From NCBI GenBank assembly GCA_016187935.1, contig JACPIU010000011.1, positions 62,001 through 126,000 of the forward strand: DNA of 64,000 nucleotides, given 5' to 3'. Made by a program: the position numbers and the translations under genes. Of the stretch, positions 35,758 to 44,646 are shown one piece after another; position 1 is the stretch's first letter; every line of letters starts with the position of its first letter. The notes beneath the pieces are model-generated. The model worked only from the letters and a program-made list of their open reading frames with translations. It was not told the origin of the DNA and searched no databases. Source of the DNA: Bdellovibrio sp. (lineage in GTDB: Bacteria > Bdellovibrionota > Bacteriovoracia > Bacteriovoracales > Bacteriovoracaceae).

Positions 35758-37965
35758 ATGCAAACAAAGGAAGCTCAGACCCGTATCGAAATGAAAGGGA
35801 TGATCTCAAACAATATGGCGAGTGATGTGCCAAGTAATGTAAAAGACAAAATGGAGTTGGCCCGCAAGTACGGATTAACCAAGGCCCAGTTGCGCGATTT
35901 TCTAAGGAATATTGTTTTATCTCGGCGTGTTGATGACGCTGAAATAAGCATGAAGAAACAAAACAAGGCCTTTTTTCAAATCGCAGGAGCTGGCCATGAA
36001 GGTGTGTTGGTAGCTGCGGCATCAGTTTTAAGGCCATCCTATGACTATTTTATTCCATATTATCGTGATCGTGCGCTCTGTTTGGGTCTCGGAGTCACTC
36101 CTTATGAAATGCTCTGTCAGGCCAATGGAAATATTGGCGATACAGCTTCCCATGGCCGCCAAATGCCGTCCCATTGGGGTAATAAGAAACTGAATATCGT
36201 GAGTAAAACTTCCTGCACTGGAACTCAGTTTTTGCATGCCTGTGGAATTGCCGAAGCGGGCGAGTTTCTGTCCCAATTAAAAAAGATGGGACTCAATCCC
36301 AAAAATCGCCCTTTTAATGAAGATGAAGTTGTCTATGTCTCGTCAGGAGAAGGGACCACCTCCGAGGGCGAGTTTTGGGAAGCGATAAGTACCTCTTGTG
36401 TTAATCGTTTACCAGTCCTCTTCATGGTGGAAGATAACGGTTATGCCATATCGGTACCTGTAGCTACCCAAACACCTGGGGGATCGATCTCCAAGGCCCT
36501 GACCAATTTTCCAGGCCTCAAGATTTTTGAAGTCGATGGCAATTGCCCTATTGCCAGCTATGCCGTTTTAAAAGAGGCCGAAAAGCATTTACGACAGAAA
36601 AAGGGGCCTGTTTTGGTTCATGCCCATGTCACTCGCCCATATTCTCACTCGCTCTCTGATGATCATGTTATGTATCGGAGTGCTGCGGAACTTGAACAGG
36701 AGAAAATTCAGGACGTCATCAATTCCTATCCTAAAACCTTATTGGAAGCAGGAGTGATGACTCAAGCTGAAATAGACAAACTTTTTGATGAAGTGGCGAA
36801 AGAAGTTCGCACGGCCATGAACAAGGCCTTGGAAACGCCATGGCCAGACCCCAAGGAATCACTTCGATATTTATATTCGGAAACAGTTGATATCACCGAT
36901 CGCAAGTTTGAAATTGCACCTAATTTCTCGGGGAAGAACGATGTGCCGATGGCCGGGATGATCAATCGCGTACTTCGCAGCGAAATTGAGCGAGATAGTT
37001 TAATTCGAGTTTTTGGTGAAGACGTCGCCGATTTTGGCAACTTGGAAAAATTACAAGACCCAAGTTTGAAGGGCAAAGGAGGCGTTTTTAAAGTTACCTC
37101 AGGCCTGCAGCGTGCGGGAGTTCCTGGTCAAGTTTTCAATTCACCACTTGCTGAAGCCAATATTATCGGGCGAGGGATCGGTATGGCCGTGCGTGGGATC
37201 AAGCCTGTCGTGGAAATTCAATTCTTCGATTACATCTGGCCGGCCTATATGCAATTGAAAAATGAAATGGCGACAATGCGCTACCGCTCTGGAGGAGATT
37301 TCAGTTGCCCGATGGTTGTTCGGGTACCGATCGGTGGCTATTTGCGAGGCGGTGCCATGTACCACTCACAAAGTGGAGAGTCGCTCTTTACCCATATTCC
37401 AGGTATCAAGGTTGCTTATCCTTCAAATGCACTCGATGCCGCAGGATTACTTCGTACCGCAATTCGCGGTGATGATCCCATCATGTTTCTGGAGCATAAG
37501 CATCTTTATTATCAGGGATACAATCGCACCGCCGACCCCGGTAATGAATTCATGATTCCCTTCGGAAAGGCGAAAATTGTGAAGGAAGGTAAAGATGCTA
37601 CCATTGTGACTTGGGGTGCCTTAGTCAATAAATCGTTAGAGGCCGGCAAGAAATTACAAACGGAGGGATATGAAGTCGAAGTCATTGATCTTCGTACCTT
37701 GGTCCCTTTTGATATGGAAACAATCAAGACATCTTTAGCAAAAACCAACCGCATCCTGATCGCCCATGAGGCCACGAGAACTTGTGGCTTTGCCGCCGAA
37801 ATAATTGCGAGAATTAACGAGGAATGTTTTGAGCTGTTAGACGCGCCTATCTTGCGAGTCACCGCCAAAGATTCCCATATTCCATACTGCCCATCTTCAG
37901 AAGATTTTGTTCTTCCTCAGATCGAAGATGTCTATCGTGAAGTCATCACTCTTTTGAAGTATTAA
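35758..37965 (+). CDS. Branched-chain 2-oxoacid dehydrogenase E1, fused alpha and beta subunits
   Basis: 735 residues. E1-alpha occupies about 30-370 (HGRQMPSHWG, then the thiamine diphosphate motif region SSGEGTTSEGEFWEA and VEDNGYAIS), E1-beta about 390-735 (GEDVADFGNLEK, FNSPLAEANIIGRGIG, EIQFFDYIWPAY, LEHKHLYY). The fused form is known from several phyla. The first motif residue set is GEG where GDG is usual, changing a Mg2+ ligand from Asp to Glu. It decarboxylates 2-oxoisovalerate and homologues; E2 and E3 are not in this window. It follows leucine dehydrogenase by 2.3 kb. Confidence 0.93.
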   Translation: MQTKEAQTRIEMKGMISNNMASDVPSNVKDKMELARKYGLTKAQLRDFLRNIVLSRRVDDAEISMKKQNKAFFQIAGAGHEGVLVAAASVLRPSYDYFIPYYRDRALCLGLGVTPYEMLCQANGNIGDTASHGRQMPSHWGNKKLNIVSKTSCTGTQFLHACGIAEAGEFLSQLKKMGLNPKNRPFNEDEVVYVSSGEGTTSEGEFWEAISTSCVNRLPVLFMVEDNGYAISVPVATQTPGGSISKALTNFPGLKIFEVDGNCPIASYAVLKEAEKHLRQKKGPVLVHAHVTRPYSHSLSDDHVMYRSAAELEQEKIQDVINSYPKTLLEAGVMTQAEIDKLFDEVAKEVRTAMNKALETPWPDPKESLRYLYSETVDITDRKFEIAPNFSGKNDVPMAGMINRVLRSEIERDSLIRVFGEDVADFGNLEKLQDPSLKGKGGVFKVTSGLQRAGVPGQVFNSPLAEANIIGRGIGMAVRGIKPVVEIQFFDYIWPAYMQLKNEMATMRYRSGGDFSCPMVVRVPIGGYLRGGAMYHSQSGESLFTHIPGIKVAYPSNALDAAGLLRTAIRGDDPIMFLEHKHLYYQGYNRTADPGNEFMIPFGKAKIVKEGKDATIVTWGALVNKSLEAGKKLQTEGYEVEVIDLRTLVPFDMETIKTSLAKTNRILIAHEATRTCGFAAEIIARINEECFELLDAPILRVTAKDSHIPYCPSSEDFVLPQIEDVYREVITLLKY

Positions 37966-38024
37966 TGTTGTTTTTTAACGGCGTTATTATGGATCGTTGA
38001 CGATTATATAATTTGATAGAGAAT

Positions 38025-38873
38025 CTATAGTTTCCTTAATGCCTTAACGATGAAATTCATTTCACTATCGAACTCGGTGAAGTATTTTTCAAGTTTGGTG
38101 ACTTTGTTTTTGGCCAAAGTACCATCCTTTAAATAACCCAGTAAGAGATCACAGGTGATGATGGCATAATCATAGGAGTGGGGATATTTTTCCAAGGTGG
38201 GTGCGCAGAGAAGGCCATCAACTCCCTTTCGACCTTTAACCAGCAATTGCAGTAAGTCATATTCAACCATCGTGTCAACAGTATCACTGTGGAGGACTTT
38301 ATTCCTATCCAGCATCTTGAGGGCCTGGTCATATTCACCCCGTTTAAACAGAGCATAGAAATTATGTTGTTGCGCCTTGAGGTGTAGACCTGTGGCCGGC
38401 CCTTCGGGTAGCGGCATAGTTTCAGTTTGTTTAGCGGTGGCCCAGAACTCATAAAAATTCAGGATATTTTTAATATCAGTATTCATGAGATCAGGATGTG
38501 ATTTGTAGTATGTGCGTGCTTGCTTTAGATATTTGCCATTTTTATTTTGATTTTTTTCTTTATACGAGATCATTAAAAGATACATATGAACTCGCGCTTT
38601 ATTCTCAACCTTATCATCAATTGGCGCCGCCAGTGCTCTTAAAAAATATTGTTCGGCGTATTCATAGGCCTGATGGGCGTAAAGACTTTTGGCCGCAAGC
38701 AGGTAGAGATAGTAGTGCTTGTTCTTCTCAGTGGCCTTAAGTTTGGTCAGGAACTCGGCTTCATATTTTGGCCAACTATCCTTTGCCCATTTAGCTTCCT
38801 CAGCTGTCATCTCTGCAAAGGTGATACTTCCCAGAAATAGATTGACTAGTATTGCAAGAATTTTAGTTTGCAT
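38025..38873 (-). CDS. Exported TPR-like protein
   Basis: 282 residues with a signal peptide (KILAILVNLFLGSITFA). Helical repeats resembling TPRs, e.g. LLAAKSLYAHQAYEYAEQYF (residues ~57-76) and YALFKRGEYDQALKMLDR. AGAGGA precedes the ATG. Overlaps the 3' end of the upstream gene by 11 bp, so both form an operon. Function unknown; TPR proteins usually scaffold partners. Confidence 0.7.
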   Translation of the reverse strand: MQTKILAILVNLFLGSITFAEMTAEEAKWAKDSWPKYEAEFLTKLKATEKNKHYYLYLLAAKSLYAHQAYEYAEQYFLRALAAPIDDKVENKARVHMYLLMISYKEKNQNKNGKYLKQARTYYKSHPDLMNTDIKNILNFYEFWATAKQTETMPLPEGPATGLHLKAQQHNFYALFKRGEYDQALKMLDRNKVLHSDTVDTMVEYDLLQLLVKGRKGVDGLLCAPTLEKYPHSYDYAIITCDLLLGYLKDGTLAKNKVTKLEKYFTEFDSEMNFIVKALRKL

Positions 38874-40320
38874 CGATACATCCTCTTTCTTTTAAGCAAT
38901 TTTGTGCCAACCTTGGAATGCTGAGAACAGCACTGCGATGATCGGCCTGTTTAAAATGGTGTACATCATAGAGCGGACGATCGAGCATGGCATCTTCGTA
39001 ACGGACGGTCGTTTCAATGCCATCTTCATCGCGCACGAGTTTTGGAGGATCAAAATAACTACGCACTTTCGCTAAGTAAGTGGTTTCGCCGTTTGGCTTG
39101 ACAACGACACTGGGAAAACAGGCCTTAGGCGGATCAGCGAAAGGGAAATGAAGACTGGGAGCTGTCCCTGCTGATGGCCCGAGGTTAACCGGATAGGCCG
39201 GTAGATTGGGATCATGCACGCAGATTACATCATTATTATTCGCGTCTTTAAAAGTGTTGTAGGCTTCTAAGGCCTGGGGAGAAACTTTATCTGTGCTGGT
39301 AGTTTTAAAACCAAAGGCCAAAGTGGCCGAACCCATTTCGGTAATGCCTTTTTTTACATCACCTAACATGTTCTGGGCACTCTCTGCGGTCATCACATTT
39401 TCCGGATTGACTTTCTTTTCTGAGAAAGGATCGTTTCCAACCGCCCGATCTTCCCACTCTTCCGCGATTTTTTGTTTGAGGTATCTTTGCACCAGAGGAT
39501 CGGCAGAAAACTCGGCAAGGTTTTGGAATCCTGGAATGGCGGTTGGTTGATTATCAAAGATCTTATCAATTTTCTCACGATAATAACGCTTCTTCTTGGC
39601 CTCATCGCCATTGAAGTTGGGGACAGGGCCGACATTGAATGATGCCATTTCGTTAAACTTCCGACGAGCAGAAATCATGCCCAAGTTGTAGCCAGGAGAG
39701 GGAATTGAATTTGTTACGGCATCTCGGTCCAGTGGTCTGACTTCGTTGGGAAAGACATCAAAGGCCGAATTTAAGAATGAGAAATAATTGCCATCGGCGG
39801 TAACCGGAGGAGCTTTCACTTTGTTGTTTCTGAGCATTCCAATATCTTGAGGACAAATTTTGGGACACTGAATTTCTCGCGGGCAAATGCTCACGTTGCA
39901 GCATGGTTGGGCCGTGGGACAGCTTGCCACTGGAATATCCCAAGGGTTACAAGCGCAACTTAAAGCGATAACCTGCGAGTTTAAGCTTTCCAAAGCGGCC
40001 GCCGGATCTACGTTTGGGATACCTCCTTCGCAATTAGAACCTGAGCCTGAACCGTTGGTGGGGGTTGGTATGGGAACGGCATTAGCAGCGGCCAACCTCG
40101 CATTGGCGGCATTGACGTAGGCCTGATAGCGCTCCTCAATCGAACTCTCATTGGTACCATTGGCAAGTTCCGCCAAGGCCTTAAAAGGGTAGGAAAAGAA
40201 ATTTCCAATATGGCGCATGGTCACATTGGCCTGTTGGGAACAATCGTTGACACCCATCAAGACGAAGGCCAGTAAACAAATAAGAACTACCTGTCCAAGA
40301 TTCAAAAACCTATCCCTCAT
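38863..40320 (-). CDS. Cys-rich exported or membrane-anchored protein, unknown function
   Basis: 485 residues from ATG 40320, preceded by a strong GGAGGGC; an upstream frame of 28 more residues lacks such a site. N-terminal hydrophobic segment (LGQVVLICLLAFVLMGVNDC) acts as a signal or anchor. A Cys-rich segment near residues 125-165 has CACNPWDI, CCNVSICPREIQCPKICP. The rest is soluble, with several Asn/Asp and Pro rich stretches. Followed by a TPR-like partner gene. Confidence 0.6.
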   Translation of the reverse strand: MRDRFLNLGQVVLICLLAFVLMGVNDCSQQANVTMRHIGNFFSYPFKALAELANGTNESSIEERYQAYVNAANARLAAANAVPIPTPTNGSGSGSNCEGGIPNVDPAAALESLNSQVIALSCACNPWDIPVASCPTAQPCCNVSICPREIQCPKICPQDIGMLRNNKVKAPPVTADGNYFSFLNSAFDVFPNEVRPLDRDAVTNSIPSPGYNLGMISARRKFNEMASFNVGPVPNFNGDEAKKKRYYREKIDKIFDNQPTAIPGFQNLAEFSADPLVQRYLKQKIAEEWEDRAVGNDPFSEKKVNPENVMTAESAQNMLGDVKKGITEMGSATLAFGFKTTSTDKVSPQALEAYNTFKDANNNDVICVHDPNLPAYPVNLGPSAGTAPSLHFPFADPPKACFPSVVVKPNGETTYLAKVRSYFDPPKLVRDEDGIETTVRYEDAMLDRPLYDVHHFKQADHRSAVLSIPRLAQNCLKERGCIDAN

Positions 40321-40504
40321 AAGTGCCCTCCACTCCCTTTTATTATCGCTGGATTCGCCAAATATTGAATATCCATACGAAATTGCCTCCCCTCTAAGGG
40401 TCATCGGTAACTGACTGTAAAAAGTTCAAGAGGGCCCGTAAGGGGGCAAAATCTATGATATATTGCATGGCGTTAATAAGTGGGGTGACGTTTGGAGGGC
40501 ATCT

Positions 40505-42052
40505 ATGCGTAGGCATAATTTCTTTTTCGTGGCCATTTTTTCTTTATTTTTAGCTCATCAGGCCCTGGGTGCTGCTAAGTATTCGACGTTTGATGATGCC
40601 ACTAAATATCACTGCAGTCCCATGCCTGAGGTTGAGTGTAAAGGGTTGCTCAATACCCATAGCGAAGGGGAGAACCAAGTCTTTACCTTAAAGCGCGGTG
40701 TAGATGCATTTACTTATCGAGTTAAGATGATCCGTGAAGCTAAGCGTTCTATCCGAATGCAATATTTAATTTACAAAAACGATGAGGCCGGGCGCTTCAT
40801 CGCCAATCTTTTAAAGCAAAAGCATGATGAAGGTGTGCAAGTAACATTACTGGTCGACATGCTGGCGAGCTTCGGCTTTGGAGTCTGGGATTTTTTTAGA
40901 GACCTGATGAAATATGGAATTGAAATCGCATCCTACGAAGAACCCGTAACTTTTATCATCAACGAAATTTTTGGAACTAATCCCGGAAGCCTTCTTCATC
41001 GCTATCATGAAAAGATAATGGTGGTGGATGGTGAAGATCCAGAAAGGGGCGTCGCTATAATGGGTGGACTCAATATCGCCAATGAGTATTTTCGTATTTC
41101 TAAAGAGGCCATTCACTTATGGACAGATATGGATATCGGATTTAAGGGCACGGCGGTGAAAGATGCCATGGAAATGTTCGATCGCGATGTAAACTACTTT
41201 AGACATTTGACTCGCACCGGACATTCTCAATACAGTGGAGAAGATATTTTTAATAATACTGATTTGATCACACGTGCTAACAAGCGTCCGGCTTCGTCTA
41301 TTGAACATGGGACACTCATCGATGAAACTCCCAAGACCGATTTAGAAAAAATGACAGTGGAGTATGCCAATCTTCCTCTGAGCGCTCTGAATTTGGCCGT
41401 CTACAGCGATGCCAAAGTTCGTCTTTTTCAAAGTCGTCCCCGCTTGAAGGAAAACTATATTGAAGAAGTCTACGTCAATATGATCAATGAATCTGAAAAA
41501 GAAATCATCATCGTAAATGCTTACTATATTCCTTCCAATAATATTAAAGAGGCCCTTCGCAATGCTGCCAAAAGGGGAGTCAAAATTCATATTCTCACCA
41601 ATAGCTATGGTTCTACCGATATGGGCGGAACGATTACATCAGTCTCTCAGTATTATTATCACTCACTCATGAGCGTGAATTTCGACCCTATGGCAATCTG
41701 GAGTGGTGGCCAGGTCAGAATCTACGAATGGAAGGGACGACCGATAGGTGAGGGAACTGTGCATGCCAAATGGGCCGCCTTTGATAGGAAGCAATCCATA
41801 ATCGGTTCGTATAATCTTGCTCCCCGTTCAAAATATTTTGACGGAGAGTCCATTGTGGCGGTTCAGAGTCGATCTATGGGACTTGAATTGGCGAAATTTT
41901 TCCATGAGGAAATGCTGGCCTTTGATAAAACCAAAGGAAAATTTACCAAATCCGACGAAATTTCCCCTCGTCAGGCCGAGAAGCTTTTTAACAACGTTCT
42001 CTCTGAGCAAATTAAGCTTTGGTTTCAGCGTTTAATAGAAATACATCTCTAA
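40505..42052 (+). CDS. Exported phospholipase D-family protein (two HKD motifs)
   Basis: 515 residues from ATG 40505, chosen for GGAGGG 6 bp upstream. Signal peptide RRHNFFFVAIFSLFLAHQALG. Two HKD catalytic motifs: HEKIMVVDGE (near residue 176) and HAKWAAFDRKQSIIGSYNL (near residue 420). The arrangement resembles cardiolipin synthase ClsA/ClsC-like proteins and secreted PLDs. A signal peptide rather than two anchoring helices suggests periplasmic or secreted activity. Its stop overlaps the convergent EEP-family gene in a CTAA. It may act on host or prey lipids, or on own membrane; unresolved. Confidence 0.87.
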   Translation: MRRHNFFFVAIFSLFLAHQALGAAKYSTFDDATKYHCSPMPEVECKGLLNTHSEGENQVFTLKRGVDAFTYRVKMIREAKRSIRMQYLIYKNDEAGRFIANLLKQKHDEGVQVTLLVDMLASFGFGVWDFFRDLMKYGIEIASYEEPVTFIINEIFGTNPGSLLHRYHEKIMVVDGEDPERGVAIMGGLNIANEYFRISKEAIHLWTDMDIGFKGTAVKDAMEMFDRDVNYFRHLTRTGHSQYSGEDIFNNTDLITRANKRPASSIEHGTLIDETPKTDLEKMTVEYANLPLSALNLAVYSDAKVRLFQSRPRLKENYIEEVYVNMINESEKEIIIVNAYYIPSNNIKEALRNAAKRGVKIHILTNSYGSTDMGGTITSVSQYYYHSLMSVNFDPMAIWSGGQVRIYEWKGRPIGEGTVHAKWAAFDRKQSIIGSYNLAPRSKYFDGESIVAVQSRSMGLELAKFFHEEMLAFDKTKGKFTKSDEISPRQAEKLFNNVLSEQIKLWFQRLIEIHL

Positions 42053-42909
42053 TGAAATTGCAGGTCCATCATAATACCGAAATGGTCGGATAGTCTTTTG
42101 CCATTGATGTTATTGAATATTACCTTATAGTCGGTAGGATGCATGGCCCTTGGTCCAATGTCTTGCAGCCAGAAATAGTCTAGGCGTCTTTTATAGATAT
42201 GCTTGATGATGTAGGTGTAGAGCACATTTGGATCATGGCTATATTCTGGGTGATCAGTCAAATAGAGATCAACGGTATCTTGGAAGCTCATATTATATTT
42301 GACGTAGTTGTAGAGTTCAGAGCCTGGAGCAAAGTTCATATCACCCATGAAGATGGTACTTCTTCCGCCTAAATGGGCCTGAATGAAATCGGCCGCCTCG
42401 ACAAGCTGTGAAGACTTGATCTTGTTACTGCTACCGGCATTGGTATGTGTATTAAAAACATTAATGTCGCCAATTCCCGGAACATTAATTTTTGCCCACA
42501 TGATGCCTTTGTTGGCAAAACAATCAAAGCCACCGCATTTGGAGTAAATTTTAAAATCGCTCTCGATGATCGGATATTTGGAAAGGAGCAATAAACCGGA
42601 GTGCAAAATTTTTGTTTTCTTGCCCCCCTTAGGTGGGCCATAAAGACGATAGGGGTATTCGGCAATTTTACTTAATATATTGGCATGTTTGGTGAATGTT
42701 TCTTGAAAAGATATGATGTCGGCCTTGAATTTACCAATCTCCTTAGAAATTTTCTCAAAGCGACTGGGGCAGATTAACAATGGCGATGGCAATCCCCAAG
42801 TATTGTAACTGATGAAGCGCAGATTGTTTTGTTCCTTAGAAAAGGAAATTGCCGGGAGAAGAAAAAGAAAAAGATAAAGAAAGATAAAAAGGTATTTAAA
42901 TGGATTCAT
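42049..42909 (-). CDS. Exported sphingomyelinase/phospholipase C-like EEP-family phosphodiesterase
   Basis: 286 residues with a signal peptide (YLFIFLYLFLFLLPAISFS). Endonuclease/exonuclease/phosphatase fold with all catalytic motifs: RFISYNTWGLPS, ISFQETF (metal Glu), FNTHTNAGS, FMGDMNFAPGS, RLDYFWLQD, and the terminal LSDHFGIMMD. NTHTNA and SDH(F/Y)G are typical of bacterial neutral sphingomyelinases. A CGGFDC pair may form a disulphide. Paired convergently with a PLD-family gene. Confidence 0.87.
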   Translation of the reverse strand: MNPFKYLFIFLYLFLFLLPAISFSKEQNNLRFISYNTWGLPSPLLICPSRFEKISKEIGKFKADIISFQETFTKHANILSKIAEYPYRLYGPPKGGKKTKILHSGLLLLSKYPIIESDFKIYSKCGGFDCFANKGIMWAKINVPGIGDINVFNTHTNAGSSNKIKSSQLVEAADFIQAHLGGRSTIFMGDMNFAPGSELYNYVKYNMSFQDTVDLYLTDHPEYSHDPNVLYTYIIKHIYKRRLDYFWLQDIGPRAMHPTDYKVIFNNINGKRLSDHFGIMMDLQFH

Positions 42910-43125
42910 AGATTAAACCTCAATAATTTCTGTGGACTGTTTTTAAAGATACTTTTGAGGCTTCGGAGACCATGTAGCTATTCTAAAGTTTAGAGTTTAC
43001 GCGAGGATAGAGGGGATGATTTTTCCCCATGAAGAGCATCAATAGGATTCATGAATGAGATAAATCTCATGCAAGAAAAGCACGAGACTCTGAGCAATTA
43101 ACTTTGGTAATGAAAAGCTATATCT

Positions 43126-44646
43126 TTATGATATGGCCTTCTTGGGTCCGCCCAATCCGCAGATGACCATGACGGAAATTTGTATAGCGAAAAACATCCC
43201 CAAGAATAAGGCCCCACCAGTACTAAATCCATAGGAGTGAAGTCCTGAAGCAAGAATATAGTTGACTCCAAACCAGGCCATCATAACGCTCATAAAGGCA
43301 CCTGCAGTGACTAATATAAAGCGTGAAGGACTGATCCATGAAGTATATCTGCCGTGCAGAATCACCATATAAACACAAAGGGTAATTAAGCTCCATGTTT
43401 CTTTCGGGTCCCAACCCCAGAAACGGCCCCAAGAATAATCCGCCCAGATGCCGCCGAGGATAATCCCCGCCGCCAAAAGAACAACGCCATATTTAAGGCA
43501 GGTATGAACAACTTTAGTGTAGTAATTAACGTCTTGAGAGGAGATTGTAAAAAAGCGCATGCGAACGAGCATAATATTGGCCAAAATCCAGCTTAATGCT
43601 AAGGCACCGTAGGATAACATGATTGAACATACATGAGTGCTGAGCCAGAAATTGTCGCGCAAAACTGGAACGAGAGGAGCAATTGAGCTATCCAGCATGT
43701 TATTGGCAAACATCATCATAAAGAGGCAAAGGAAGTTGTAGCCAAGGCCTCCCCACATATAAATTTTTTCCTTTTTAACCAATGATACAATAGTCGCGAG
43801 AAGGAGAGCACCAAAACCTGAAAACATCACAGTCTCATACATATTAGTGATAGGTGCTCTGCCGGAAATCATTGAACGCAAAGTCATGGCCGCCAGCTCA
43901 AGGCCGATACTTAAAAAAGTGAGAATATTGCCCCATAAGTTTCGTTTGAGTAGGACAAAAGCAACCATGGCGAGCAGAGTTGTGAGCATGGCCCAGGAAA
44001 ATAAGTGTGCCTTAGCATACAACAGTTCAAGCAGATAATGATCGGTTTGTTTTTTAATGAACAAGGCCTTAGCTTCTTGCAGTTTGACGGCCAAGGAAGG
44101 GTCTTGGGACAGAGTAGGAGCAAATTCCTTGATGGAAACCCATTTCAATTCACCTGAAACTTCGGTTGGGATAGTCCAATCAGTACCGTCTTTGACATTT
44201 TTATAAAGTTCGATTCTGGACAAAGTAGTCCCAATTTCATTTTTATATGATTCGTCAGGCTCGGTCCTTTGGGATTCTGATTGATACTCTTGCCTAAGCT
44301 GGGCATCGGCCGCCACTAAAGTCTCGGTGGCAATTTCGTTCGCATTCTCATCAAGAGAGAGAAACTTTTTCAGCTTTACATGCCCAATCGGAGATGTCAG
44401 TTTGAGTTCCTGTCCTTGAGGTGATGTCCCTAAACTTAAATAACAATAAACAATGGCGGCATTCATGTTACCAAAGGAGCGCTTGCTGGTGACAAATTTT
44501 AAAAATTCTTGGGCATGAACATAGAGTGGTTTTACCCGACCGCCTGTCAGCGTCGGAAGAGGTCCAAGATCTTCTGAGCATACATCATTGCTCCATGCCG
44601 TAGAGGAAGTAAGAATCATAATTAAGCAAAAAATAAAAATTTTCAT
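43126..44646 (-). CDS. ccsA: Cytochrome c maturation protein CcsA (ResC)
   Basis: 506 residues. A periplasmic N-terminal extension (1-205) precedes about eight membrane helices with the haem-handling WWD-type signature GRFWGWDPKETWSLI (~430) and conserved His residues in STHVCSIML, HGRYTSW and GLHSYGF. With ResB it forms the system II machine that exports and attaches haem to CXXCH cysteines. Start overlaps the resB stop by 4 bp. It fits the dense cytochrome cluster downstream. Confidence 0.92.
   Translation of the reverse strand: MKIFIFCLIMILTSSTAWSNDVCSEDLGPLPTLTGGRVKPLYVHAQEFLKFVTSKRSFGNMNAAIVYCYLSLGTSPQGQELKLTSPIGHVKLKKFLSLDENANEIATETLVAADAQLRQEYQSESQRTEPDESYKNEIGTTLSRIELYKNVKDGTDWTIPTEVSGELKWVSIKEFAPTLSQDPSLAVKLQEAKALFIKKQTDHYLLELLYAKAHLFSWAMLTTLLAMVAFVLLKRNLWGNILTFLSIGLELAAMTLRSMISGRAPITNMYETVMFSGFGALLLATIVSLVKKEKIYMWGGLGYNFLCLFMMMFANNMLDSSIAPLVPVLRDNFWLSTHVCSIMLSYGALALSWILANIMLVRMRFFTISSQDVNYYTKVVHTCLKYGVVLLAAGIILGGIWADYSWGRFWGWDPKETWSLITLCVYMVILHGRYTSWISPSRFILVTAGAFMSVMMAWFGVNYILASGLHSYGFSTGGALFLGMFFAIQISVMVICGLGGPKKAIS

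Noticed and set aside
43055-43070. ATGAGAT-AA-ATCTCAT inverted repeat upstream of the sphingomyelinase-like gene
   Set aside because: Good symmetry, but no T-run for a terminator, and no recognised regulator site; kept as unassigned.
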